A stretch of DNA of 64,000 nucleotides from Chitinophaga varians (lineage in GTDB: Bacteria > Bacteroidota > Bacteroidia > Chitinophagales > Chitinophagaceae): positions 1,178,001 through 1,242,000 of the forward strand of contig NZ_JABAIA010000002.1 of assembly GCF_012641275.1 (NCBI RefSeq). The letters are read 5' to 3'. A program made the translations under genes and the position numbers. Below are positions 42,326 through 50,700 of the stretch, in pieces. The number at the start of each line of letters is the position of its first letter. Positions within the stretch are counted from its first letter, which is position 1. The notes under the pieces are model-generated. The model worked only from the letters and a program-made list of their open reading frames with translations. It was not told the origin of the DNA and made no database searches.

Positions 42326-43204
42326 TTATTGCCCTAATGCCCGGAAAGCCTTGGGAGAGTAGCCGGTATGGCGTTTGAAATATTTACCGAAAAAAGACTG
42401 GTCGCTGAAGTGCAGGATTTCGGTGATCTCGGCAATGCTAAGTTTGGGATTGTCGAGCAGCAGTTTTGCTTCCAGTACTACATAGTCATCGATGATTTCG
42501 CCGGCGCTTTTACCGGTAAATTCTTTTACTGTTTCGGTCAGGTACTTGGCGGTGACGAACAGCTGCTCTGCATATTGCTGCACATTGCGCTGACTCTTGA
42601 AATGTGCCTGCACCAGGTTGGTGAAGCGGATCACCAGGCTTTCTTTCCGGGAGACCGCCGGGTTTATTAACTCCGTATACCTTGTGCTGAGGGCTGCCAT
42701 TTCATAGAGGAACAACAGAAAGGTATGCTGTAGCTTCTCTCTGGCAAAAGGTTGTTTTTCCTTCATATCCTCCATGCGGGCCGCCAGTTGCCGGAAATGG
42801 GAGAGCATCAGCTGTGCGTCTGCCGGAGAGAGTTTCCAATGCGGGGAATACTTCGACGTAAAATAATCGTACAGCTCCATTTTATTGGCGGGCAACCCTA
42901 TTTCCACCATAAAGTCCAGGGTGAAATTCAGGCCGGAGATGATACAGGATTTGTCTACCGCCACTGATTTTTTCATGGTATGTGGTGGGATCAGCAGCAG
43001 GTCGTTGGCTTCCAGGTGATATACTTTTCTGTCCAGGTTGCCCTGCATCCTGCCTTGTTGTATGAGAAGGATGCTGGTGAAGTCTGACCGGAAATTGGAT
43101 TTAATATGATCATATTCGATCATGTTTATATCGACAGAAACAAAGAGCCCTATACCCAACGGGTCCTCCAGTCCGGCGCTGCGAATAAATTCCGCCTGTT
43201 TCAT
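42326..43204 (-). CDS. AraC-family transcriptional regulator
   Basis: A protein of 292 residues from the ATG at 43204, which has a clear GGAGG six bases upstream; in-frame ATGs at 43234 and 43270 lack this. The N-terminal cupin-like sensing domain holds LLLIPPHTMKKSV. The C-terminal two helix-turn-helix units include YAEQLFVTAKYLTETVKEFTG and the family signature FSDQSFFGKYFKRHTGYSPKAFR. It is upstream of the RND operon on the same strand and is likely its activator, given the shared 40-bp element. The ligand is unknown. Confidence 0.93.
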   Translation of the reverse strand: MKQAEFIRSAGLEDPLGIGLFVSVDINMIEYDHIKSNFRSDFTSILLIQQGRMQGNLDRKVYHLEANDLLLIPPHTMKKSVAVDKSCIISGLNFTLDFMVEIGLPANKMELYDYFTSKYSPHWKLSPADAQLMLSHFRQLAARMEDMKEKQPFAREKLQHTFLLFLYEMAALSTRYTELINPAVSRKESLVIRFTNLVQAHFKSQRNVQQYAEQLFVTAKYLTETVKEFTGKSAGEIIDDYVVLEAKLLLDNPKLSIAEITEILHFSDQSFFGKYFKRHTGYSPKAFRALGQ

Positions 43205-43295
43205 TATTCCTCCGTGTTCTTTCCGTTGTGTCATATAGCTGTTCGCAGTGCTGTTTTTCGGACAGGGCAAAGGTCAATCTATCTGTGCGGTTATC

Positions 43296-43335
43296 AAAGG
43301 TTGATTAGTCGGTAAATCTGGTCAGAAAGTCGGTT
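43296..43335 (-). promoter_or_regulatory. 40-bp AraC-type element upstream of araC itself
   Basis: This copy lies 92-131 bp before the araC start. It contains direct half-sites GTCGGT at 43309-43314 and 43330-43335, 21 bp apart, which is about two helical turns and typical of AraC-family sites. It matches the element at 42164-42203 and suggests autoregulation. Confidence 0.7.
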
Positions 43336-43343
43336 GCACCTAT

Positions 43344-43390
43344 AAAAAAAATACCCCCGCAATCTACTGAAAATAAGATCACGGGAGTAT
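43344..43390 (-). terminator. Terminator of the choloylglycine hydrolase-family gene
   Basis: ATACCCCCG and CGGGAGTAT pair with one mismatch across a long loop. On the minus strand the second arm is followed by TTTTTTTT. It lies 20 bp downstream of the stop codon at 43411. Confidence 0.6.
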
Positions 43391-43410
43391 ATAAACGATA
43401 AAAACCGGGG

Positions 43411-44493
43411 TCAGTTTTGGACTACTTCCATGGGATCGTCCATCGGGAAGAAGAGCACCTTATCGGTGTTGATATATCTCATGAGGTCAATCATATGGAG
43501 GGTCCTGTTGTTGACGGTATGGAAGTAGAGCCGTTTGTTTTTCAGGTCATTGGCGCAGGTCCACAGCGTATATACGTTATTGCCGGGGTGTGCGCGGTCT
43601 TTGATGACCCCCTTGGGGATATCAAAGGCGTTGAGGATCTGGAAAGCCTGCGTCACGGCCTCGTCTGCGGAAGGCGACGGGTCCATGCTCTGGGTATAGG
43701 CCACGGCGCGTACAAAGCGGGAAGAAGGCGTAAAATCGCCGGGGATGCCTACCAGTCCATTACCTTGTCCGAATGAACGGATGGTGTCTTCTCCCATTTT
43801 CAGGCACGCATCGGAAGGGCGGGAATTCAGGTACTGCTGCAGGTTGGCCATATGCCAGTCGAAGGTGGGTGAATTGGTCAGCACGCCCAGCGGGTTGTTG
43901 TAACTATACAGCTTTCCATTCACACATTCTATCACGAGCGACTTGCCCTCCGCGTCGTGTACACTGTAATGCAGCGGGAAGGGAATGCCGCCGTTGACGT
44001 ACAGGGGGATGCCTTTGTTGATCAGAATACCGCTGTCTATAGCGTGTTTCACCTGGTCAACCGTGGCGAAATTGGATAGCAGCCACGCTGATACGTCGGT
44101 AGAGCTGAGCGATTTGGCGATTTTCTTGGGCGGAACATTCATATAACCAGCGTATCCGGGTAAATAGTACAGACCCACGGCCAGGCCTTTTTCGTTCATG
44201 CCGTCCGCGATAGCGTCTTTGCCCATGGAATTGATACCAACAATGGCGTACCGGGCTTTCCAGTACAGCCCTTTATTGGCACCGCCGGGACTAACGGCGT
44301 TAAAGGGATAATTCCTTGGATACACGACAACCTGCGCCTGCAGGTCATTGTAAAATTCCAGGGTACGGGCGCAGATCACAGCGCCATCTCTTGCCCTCAG
44401 CTGGATACCTGTACAGGCCGGAACGGTGATAGGGGAGGCCAACAGCGAAATACCGAGGGAGTAACACAGGGTTTTAAATAATCCGGTTTTCAT
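43411..44493 (-). CDS. Linear amide C-N hydrolase, choloylglycine hydrolase / penicillin V acylase family
   Basis: A protein of 360 residues with signal peptide MKTGLFKTLCYSLGISLLAS. Cleavage before the catalytic Cys27 (PACTGIQL) would expose an N-terminal nucleophile, as this Ntn-hydrolase family needs. Further family marks are ARTLEFYND (Arg and Asp), DGMNEKGLAVGLYYLPGY and LTNSPTFDWH. Members cleave bile-salt amides, penicillin V or N-acyl homoserine lactones in the periplasm. It follows the small membrane protein gene on the same strand with a 98-bp gap. The substrate is not decidable; in a soil-type bacterium quorum-signal or penicillin-type amides are the more likely choices. Confidence 0.93.
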   Translation of the reverse strand: MKTGLFKTLCYSLGISLLASPITVPACTGIQLRARDGAVICARTLEFYNDLQAQVVVYPRNYPFNAVSPGGANKGLYWKARYAIVGINSMGKDAIADGMNEKGLAVGLYYLPGYAGYMNVPPKKIAKSLSSTDVSAWLLSNFATVDQVKHAIDSGILINKGIPLYVNGGIPFPLHYSVHDAEGKSLVIECVNGKLYSYNNPLGVLTNSPTFDWHMANLQQYLNSRPSDACLKMGEDTIRSFGQGNGLVGIPGDFTPSSRFVRAVAYTQSMDPSPSADEAVTQAFQILNAFDIPKGVIKDRAHPGNNVYTLWTCANDLKNKRLYFHTVNNRTLHMIDLMRYINTDKVLFFPMDDPMEVVQN

Positions 44494-44591
44494 TGCAATG
44501 TTATTGGGGTGAATAAATCAAAGGTATTGGTCCGGTAAACACCGGCAAGGGTTACAACAAGTGCGGATTCCTGATTGTTTGAAATAAAATG

Positions 44592-45083
44592 TTATCCCCT
44601 GAAATGATGTAAGGTATCATAAAGGTCATGCGCCTCCGGAGAACGCTGTTTATACAGTACCGTAGTCGCTGCGGCCACCAGGATAAGGGTGGATGGAAAC
44701 GCGGAACCGGCCCCCAGGGGTGTTATGGCCAATAAAAAGAGAATAGCGGCCCCCAGACCTATCTGTAACAGTGGTTTTTTGTAACTGATGAAAGCCCCCA
44801 TTGCCAGTTGACACAGGGAAATTGCCACCACTATGGCGGTAACGTTATGACTGAAAGCACCGTAAATAAATTGTTCGTATGTGGCAAAGGGTGTCATTGC
44901 GCCATAAGCCATAAAAAGTTCCGGATGTATAATGGCCATTGCTCCATTAAAAACGCCTGCCCCTATAAACAACAGCGATAACAGTAGTTGTGCCACTACC
45001 GGCCGGAAAATGGCAAATGCCAGGATTACCAGGCTTGTGCCATTGGCGATGAAGTAAGTGGCGGAAAATATATTGGCATGCAT
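44592..45083 (-). CDS. Small membrane protein of unknown function
   Basis: A protein of 163 residues with about five hydrophobic segments (residues 8-25, 30-50, 75-95, 105-125 and 128-142) and a charged C-terminus (RSPEAHDLYDTLHHFRG). I do not recognise a family. The upstream flank holds the divergent promoter region of the universal stress gene. The choloylglycine hydrolase-family gene follows on the same strand. No function can be proposed; its sequence looks like a real multi-pass protein rather than a chance frame. Confidence 0.72.
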   Translation of the reverse strand: MHANIFSATYFIANGTSLVILAFAIFRPVVAQLLLSLLFIGAGVFNGAMAIIHPELFMAYGAMTPFATYEQFIYGAFSHNVTAIVVAISLCQLAMGAFISYKKPLLQIGLGAAILFLLAITPLGAGSAFPSTLILVAAATTVLYKQRSPEAHDLYDTLHHFRG

Positions 45084-45280
45084 AACAGTAGGTATTTAAT
45101 GAGTAAAAATTATTCACATATTGAAGTTAACAGGAACCGCCAGGCCCTGAAATGATGCCAGTCATATGCCGGTTTGATAGTGGTCAGCTTTCCCGGAATG
45201 TGACAGGAATCAACCGGAGGGGTAACAATGGTCATATGTCAGGGACATACTTCTGGCGAACTTTAGATAAATGCTACACT

Positions 45281-46123
45281 ATGATCAGAATTGCTGCCAT
45301 ACTGGATGGCCTGAAGTACTCTGAGAACGTACAACAATATGCGCTGATGATAGCGCAGCATCAGCAGGCACACGTTACCGGGGTGTTACCGGAAGATTTT
45401 ACCTATAACAGTTTCGGTATGTACCAGGTACTGAAGTCCGGCGCGGACCCGGCCACCATCAGCCGGCTGGAGGCTGCGGACGAAGCCAGCAGGAAAGCCG
45501 CAGCAGTTACTTTTGAGGCTGCCTGTCAGAAAGCAGGCGTGGCTTACAGCATACACCGCCATCGCAATGTATCGCTGCCGGAAGCACTGGAAACGAGTAT
45601 CTATGCAGACCTGTTGGTGGTTGACCGGAAAGAGACATTCACCCATGAACCGGCAAAGACGCCCACCCGTTTTATCCGGGACCTGTTAACAGATGTGCAG
45701 TGCCCCGTGTTGTTAACACCCTCCGGCAAATCGCCGCTGATGGCCGACTGGTCTGATGTGGTGCTGCTGTATGACGGTGAACCGTCCTCGGTATATGCCA
45801 TTAAAATGTACAGCTACCTGCTCACATTACAATTTCCTGTTACGGTCACTGTGCTGTCTGTCAATGCAGAAGGTAATCATTTGCAGAACAAACAACTGAT
45901 CCGGGATTTTATTCACAGTCGTTTTCCGGCTGCCGCCTATCATGTGGTGGACGGTGATCCCGAAACAGAAATTATCCGGTATCTGAAGAACCGGCCTAAG
46001 GGCACCCTGGTGGTATTGGGCGCCTACCGACGGGGAGCTGTGTCGCGCTGGTTCCGGGAAAGTATGGCAGATGTATTGATGTCGGAGGTGGACCTGCCTT
46101 TGTTTATTGCGCATAACAAATAA
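45281..46123 (+). CDS. Universal stress protein (UspA family), two-domain
   Basis: A protein of 280 residues from the ATG at 45281 (MIRIAAILDGLKYSENVQQYA). The frame is open from 45152 but the earlier part is not typical. Two UspA-like halves are seen: the first with HVTGVLPEDF and ADLLVVDRKETF, the second with WSDVVLLYDGEPSSVYAIK and GTLVVLGAYRRGAVSRWF. The second ends with an S-R-W-F-R-E-S segment like the nucleotide-binding loop. It lies 12 bp upstream of a PEP synthase gene and is probably co-transcribed with it. A role under stress or low energy is an inference from the family. Confidence 0.91.
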   Translation: MIRIAAILDGLKYSENVQQYALMIAQHQQAHVTGVLPEDFTYNSFGMYQVLKSGADPATISRLEAADEASRKAAAVTFEAACQKAGVAYSIHRHRNVSLPEALETSIYADLLVVDRKETFTHEPAKTPTRFIRDLLTDVQCPVLLTPSGKSPLMADWSDVVLLYDGEPSSVYAIKMYSYLLTLQFPVTVTVLSVNAEGNHLQNKQLIRDFIHSRFPAAAYHVVDGDPETEIIRYLKNRPKGTLVVLGAYRRGAVSRWFRESMADVLMSEVDLPLFIAHNK

Positions 46124-46135
46124 AATCTTTTTACT

Positions 46136-48529
46136 ATGGACCACTTCATCAGGGATTTTTCGACTGTCCGTTTATCAGATGTGGCTATTGTGGGAGGGAA
46201 AAACGCTTCCCTGGGGGAAATGACCACCGCGCTGGCAGACAAAGGCATCCGGGTGCCGGCCGGATTTGCCACTACAGCAGCAGCTTTCTGGGCTTTTATG
46301 GACGCCAATGCTCTCCGTGACCCGTTGGCCACGCTGATGCAACAACTGGACCGGAGCAGCTTTTCCAATCTCGCTGAAATAGGAGCTGCTGCCCGAAAGC
46401 TCATGCAGAATGCCGCTTTGCCGGATAAACTGAAAACGGAGATAGTGGCTGCTTATCATCGGCTGAAAAAAGAAGGAGACCTGGCCGTCGCCGTAAGAAG
46501 CAGCGCCACGGCAGAAGATATGCCGGAAGCCAGCTTTGCCGGGCAACACGAATCTTATCTGAATATTTCCGGCGAACAGGCAGTGTTACTGGCCGTGCAT
46601 CGTTGTTTTACCTCCCTGTACACCGACAGGGCAATTAAATACCGTGAAGACAACGGGTTTGAACATGGAAAAATAGCCCTGTCTGCCGGTGTCCAGGAGA
46701 TGGTGCAAACAGATAACGGCTGCTCAGGGGTGGGTTTTACACTTGAACCGGAATCAGGTTTCCGCGATGTGATATTGTTGTCCGGTATTTGGGGCCTGGG
46801 TGAAAATATAGTACAGGGAAAGGTCATGCCGGATGACTTTTATGTCTTTAAACCTACGCTGCGTGCGGGAAAAAATGCCATCCTGCAAAAGAAACTGGGC
46901 GATAAAGCGTGGACGCTCTGTATGGACGATACGCCGGGCGCCACTTCACCGGTCATCAACAAACCCACTAAGGAAGAAGACCGCCGGCGTTTTGTACTGA
47001 ACGACGAAGAAGTGCTGAAACTGGCGTCCTGGGCATTGGAGATAGAAACGCACTATCATTGCCCAATGGATATTGAATGGGCGAAAGATGGGACCAGTGG
47101 AGAATTGTTCCTGTTACAGGCACGTCCGGAAACAGTGCATTCCCGCAAAACAATGGCCAGCCAGCAACAGTATCTGCTGAGAGAAAAAGGCCCTGTACTG
47201 GTGAAAGGAGATGCTGTCGGTGAAAAAGTGGCCACCGGTACCGCACGGCTGCTCGATTCTCCCCTGGAAGCGGAAAAACTGCAGGAGGGTGATATTGTGA
47301 TCACCGGTAATACAAGCCCGGACTGGGACCCTGTGTTAAAGAAGGTAGCGGCTATCGTCACCGACAGCGGGGGCCGGACAAGCCATGCAGCCATCGTGGC
47401 AAGGGAGCTGGGCGTGCCGGCTATTGTCGGCGCTGTTGGCGCTACTGCTGCCGTCCGTGATGGAGAAGTGATTACAGTGTCCTGCTGCGAAGGGAAAACC
47501 GGTTACGTGTACGCCGGTAAGCTGGACTATGAAAAGAAAGAAATAGCATTATCAGATATTACCATGCCGGAAAGTACAGAGGCATCACTCATTATCAGTG
47601 ATCCTGACCAGGCCTTCCGGCTGTCGTTTTATCCTAACGATGGGGTAGGGCTACTGAGGATGGAATTTATTATCACGCACGCTGTCCGGATACACCCCAT
47701 GGCGCTCGTACATTTTGACCAGCTGAAGGATGAAAGGGAAAAATCAATGATAGCAGCTTTAACCGGTCAGTATGCAGACAAACAACAGTTTTTCATAGAC
47801 AAGTTATCACAGGGCATTGCCACTATTGCGGCTGCCTTCTATCCAAAAGATGTGATCGTGCGCATGAGTGATTTCAAAACCAATGAGTATGCGCAATTGC
47901 TGGGTGGTAAGGATTTTGAACCGTTGGAAGAAAACCCCATGTTAGGCTTCCGGGGAGCCTCCCGTTACTATAACCCGTTATACCGGGAAGGATTTGGACT
48001 GGAATGTGCAGCGATAAAAAAAGTACGGGAAGAAATGGGACTGACGAACGTGAAAGTAATGATACCATTTTGCCGCACCGTGGCAGAAGGCAAAAAAGTG
48101 TTGTCTGTAATGGCCGCCTATGGCCTCTCCCGGGCAGCTGGCCTTGAAGTATATGTGATGGCTGAAATTCCATCCAATGTATTGGAAGCGGAAGCTTTTG
48201 CAGAAATATTCGACGGTTTTTCCATCGGCTCTAACGACCTGACACAGCTGACATTAGGGCTGGACCGTGATTCGGCCCTGGTAGCTGATCTTTTCAGTGA
48301 AGAAGACCCTGCTCCCAAAAAAATGATAGCCATGATGATACAGGCCGCACGAAAAGCAGGGGTACGGATTGGGCTCTGCGGGCAGGCACCCAGTGATTTT
48401 CCTGACTTTGCCGCATTCCTGGTGAAAGAAGGCATTAACAGTATTTCATTTAATCCGGATGCCTTGATCAACGGGATCACCAATATCAGGGAGGCAGAAA
48501 AGAATGGTGCGGTGTCTTCCGCTTTTTAA
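46136..48529 (+). CDS. ppsA: Phosphoenolpyruvate synthase
   Basis: A protein of 797 residues, the usual length. The N-terminal ATP-grasp domain has GGKNASLGEM and AVRSSATAEDMPEASFAGQ. The phosphohistidine domain holds GGRTSHAAIVAR with His417 as the phosphate carrier. The C-terminal TIM barrel ends in GLCGQAPSD with catalytic Cys748. It converts pyruvate, ATP and water to PEP, AMP and phosphate for gluconeogenesis. It follows the universal stress gene by 12 bp. The pairing with a stress protein suggests growth-phase or anaerobic control, which is inference. Pyruvate phosphate dikinase is less likely because of the length. Confidence 0.95.
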   Translation: MDHFIRDFSTVRLSDVAIVGGKNASLGEMTTALADKGIRVPAGFATTAAAFWAFMDANALRDPLATLMQQLDRSSFSNLAEIGAAARKLMQNAALPDKLKTEIVAAYHRLKKEGDLAVAVRSSATAEDMPEASFAGQHESYLNISGEQAVLLAVHRCFTSLYTDRAIKYREDNGFEHGKIALSAGVQEMVQTDNGCSGVGFTLEPESGFRDVILLSGIWGLGENIVQGKVMPDDFYVFKPTLRAGKNAILQKKLGDKAWTLCMDDTPGATSPVINKPTKEEDRRRFVLNDEEVLKLASWALEIETHYHCPMDIEWAKDGTSGELFLLQARPETVHSRKTMASQQQYLLREKGPVLVKGDAVGEKVATGTARLLDSPLEAEKLQEGDIVITGNTSPDWDPVLKKVAAIVTDSGGRTSHAAIVARELGVPAIVGAVGATAAVRDGEVITVSCCEGKTGYVYAGKLDYEKKEIALSDITMPESTEASLIISDPDQAFRLSFYPNDGVGLLRMEFIITHAVRIHPMALVHFDQLKDEREKSMIAALTGQYADKQQFFIDKLSQGIATIAAAFYPKDVIVRMSDFKTNEYAQLLGGKDFEPLEENPMLGFRGASRYYNPLYREGFGLECAAIKKVREEMGLTNVKVMIPFCRTVAEGKKVLSVMAAYGLSRAAGLEVYVMAEIPSNVLEAEAFAEIFDGFSIGSNDLTQLTLGLDRDSALVADLFSEEDPAPKKMIAMMIQAARKAGVRIGLCGQAPSDFPDFAAFLVKEGINSISFNPDALINGITNIREAEKNGAVSSAF

Positions 48530-48591
48530 AGATTGGGGTCTTTTTTATTGCCAGTCTTTTTTATTTTTATCTCTTACCAAAAGATTATGCG

Positions 48592-49068
48592 ATGGCTATA
48601 GAAAAGGTAAGAGAACATCTTCGGAAATGGAACCGTGACAAGGATATTATTGAGCTGGCCACTTCCAGTGCTACAGTGGAACTGGCCGGCCAGGCGTTGG
48701 GCGTGGATGGTGCGCAAATCGCGAAATCCATCTCCCTGCATGATGCAAACGGAGGTGCATTGTTGATCATTGCTTCCGGGTACCATAAAATTGACAGTAA
48801 AAAGTTTAAGGATGAATTTGGTTTTAAAGCCCGCATGTTATCTTTTGAAGAAGTGGAACCGATGATCGGACATGCGGTGGGCGGCGTATGTCCGTTCGGC
48901 GTGAAAGCTGGCGTTAAAGTATACCTCGATGAATCCCTGAAAGCTTTTGATAACGTATACCCTGCATGCGGCAGCAGCAATTCTGCGATTAAAATGACCA
49001 TTGCTGAAATGGAGGAGATGACCGGCCTTGTGAAATGGGTGGATGTGACCAAACCGCAGGACCGTTGA
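48592..49068 (+). CDS. YbaK/EbsC-family aminoacyl-tRNA editing protein
   Basis: A protein of 158 residues. The YbaK/ProX core is visible as AKSISLHDANGGALLIIASG, then GHAVGGVCPFGVKAGVKVYLD with the GxCPFG loop, and YPACGSSNSAI near the end. Members hydrolyse mischarged Cys-tRNA(Pro) or Ala-tRNA(Pro). It stands 62 bp after ppsA on the same strand; a short T-rich sequence between them might be a weak terminator. It is cytoplasmic, with no signal. The exact tRNA specificity cannot be told. Confidence 0.93.
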   Translation: MAIEKVREHLRKWNRDKDIIELATSSATVELAGQALGVDGAQIAKSISLHDANGGALLIIASGYHKIDSKKFKDEFGFKARMLSFEEVEPMIGHAVGGVCPFGVKAGVKVYLDESLKAFDNVYPACGSSNSAIKMTIAEMEEMTGLVKWVDVTKPQDR

Positions 49069-49131
49069 CGAAAAAAAAAGGAAAATTGCCTGTCTTCCTG
49101 TATTTTGTTGCCCTATCCTAAAACACGAACA

Positions 49132-50616
49132 ATGAAAAATATTCTCCTGACAGCAGCCTTCGGGCTGTCTGCCATGGCGCTTTCCGCTCAATCGCCCGAC
49201 TACCGCCAGTCATTTGACAAAAGTCCATCCTGGCAAACCTGTGCCGGCGTGGAGGGCACCGCGCTTAATCTTGATAACCAGGTGGCGGTTCGCCATCCGG
49301 TGCCGCTGACCGGTTTTTCCGGGCCATATGGCGGCTCTTTCACCGCCCAGTGCTGGGCAAAGGCTGCACCTGACGATGCCTCGTATGTGCTGCTTTCCGC
49401 CACCGGCAACAACGAAGGCTGGGAGCTGGGCGTACAGGCCAACGGCGCCTGGTATTGGCAAACGGTGAATAGCCGTGCACGTTATACGTACTACCCTACG
49501 CCACAAAGACAAAGTATCCGCGACCGGAAATGGCACCAGTTGACCTACAGCTATGATGCTGCAAAAATGGAAGCAGCCCTTTATTACGACGGCTTGCAGG
49601 TGGCCATCTATCATGTGCCGGCGCTTCCTGTGGCGAACATGGCAGATACGCTCTTCGCCGGCGGCCGGCCTTCAGGTGACTTGCAGGAATGGAACACGTT
49701 CAACGGTGCGCTGGATGAAGTGACTTTATATAAATCAGTGCTCTCTCCACAACAGGTGCATGCTTCCTACGCCCGTTACTTTAAGGCACCAGCTACCCCT
49801 GTAATGCCCGCAGGAGAACCGCTTACAGTGATGAACTTCAATATCTATCATGGCGGCAACGAAACCGGCAAAGGCACCGGTCCGCAGCGCGTGGTGGACA
49901 TCATCCGCCAGTCGGGCGCCGATATCGTTTCCATGCAGGAAACCTATGGCTCCGGCGAAAAAATAGCGGACGCGCTGGGGTACTATTTTTACCTGCGCAG
50001 CACTAACCTCAGCATCATGAGCCGTTATCCGATTGCGGAAACGCTCAACGGCGCCAAGCCTTTTTGCAACGGAGGAGCCTATATCCGGTTAAATGATCAT
50101 CAGCAGGTGGCTTTCATCACCAACTGGTTGAATTATCCGTTGGATTATTGGGACCTGCTGGAGAAAAAAGAACCTTTGCCGGATACCCTGCTGGCAGCCA
50201 TGGACCGGGTGAATGCCGCTCAACTGAAAGAGAACCTGCAGGCTATCCGTCAACCGGTGGCCGATGCGGATAAAATACCGGTCATCTTCTGTGGCGATTT
50301 TAACAGTGGATCTCACCTGGACTGGGTGGAAAGCACGCGTCATCTGAACGGAGGATATGTGATGCCTTTCCCGCAGAGCCGCATCATGCAGGACGCCGGC
50401 TTTAAGGACAGCTACCGGCAGTTGCACCCCGATCCGCTGAAAGACAGAGGCATTACCTGGAGCCCTATGCTGCTGCATGCCTTCAAAGACCGCATTGATT
50501 ATATTTATTACAAAGGAAGTAAACTGCAGCCGTTACAGTCCTTTGCCATTACCACGCATCCGGTGCGTTACCCATCGGACCATGCAGCGATGGTGACTGT
50601 ATTTAAGATCAATTAA
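49132..50616 (+). CDS. Secreted LamG-domain plus endonuclease/exonuclease/phosphatase protein
   Basis: A protein of 494 residues from the ATG at 49132 (MKNILLTAAFGLSAMALSAQ, a signal peptide). Residues about 40-230 are a concanavalin/LamG-like domain with WELGVQANGAWYWQT and FNGALDEVTLYKSVLSPQQV. The C-terminal part is an EEP domain with MNFNIYHGG (Asn), SMQETYG (Glu), CGDFNSGSHLDW (Asp, Asn) and YPSDHAAMV (Asp-His), a full catalytic set. It could be a secreted nuclease, phosphodiesterase or sphingomyelinase-like enzyme. It is a single gene with a terminator shared with the convergent permease gene. Confidence 0.91.
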   Translation: MKNILLTAAFGLSAMALSAQSPDYRQSFDKSPSWQTCAGVEGTALNLDNQVAVRHPVPLTGFSGPYGGSFTAQCWAKAAPDDASYVLLSATGNNEGWELGVQANGAWYWQTVNSRARYTYYPTPQRQSIRDRKWHQLTYSYDAAKMEAALYYDGLQVAIYHVPALPVANMADTLFAGGRPSGDLQEWNTFNGALDEVTLYKSVLSPQQVHASYARYFKAPATPVMPAGEPLTVMNFNIYHGGNETGKGTGPQRVVDIIRQSGADIVSMQETYGSGEKIADALGYYFYLRSTNLSIMSRYPIAETLNGAKPFCNGGAYIRLNDHQQVAFITNWLNYPLDYWDLLEKKEPLPDTLLAAMDRVNAAQLKENLQAIRQPVADADKIPVIFCGDFNSGSHLDWVESTRHLNGGYVMPFPQSRIMQDAGFKDSYRQLHPDPLKDRGITWSPMLLHAFKDRIDYIYYKGSKLQPLQSFAITTHPVRYPSDHAAMVTVFKIN

Positions 50617-50640
50617 AGTATAGCCATTCCCGAAATAAAG

Positions 50641-50672
50641 CGGCCGTCTGTGGAAAGTTCCGCAGACGGCCG
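50641..50672. terminator. Bidirectional terminator between the EEP and permease genes
   Basis: CGGCCGTCTG pairs with CAGACGGCCG (10 bp), extended inward by GGAA/TTCC. Runs rich in T/A lie on both sides. It is placed between the two convergent stop codons. Confidence 0.83.
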
Positions 50673-50700
50673 TCATGTTTTTATATCAATGCGCAGGGTG

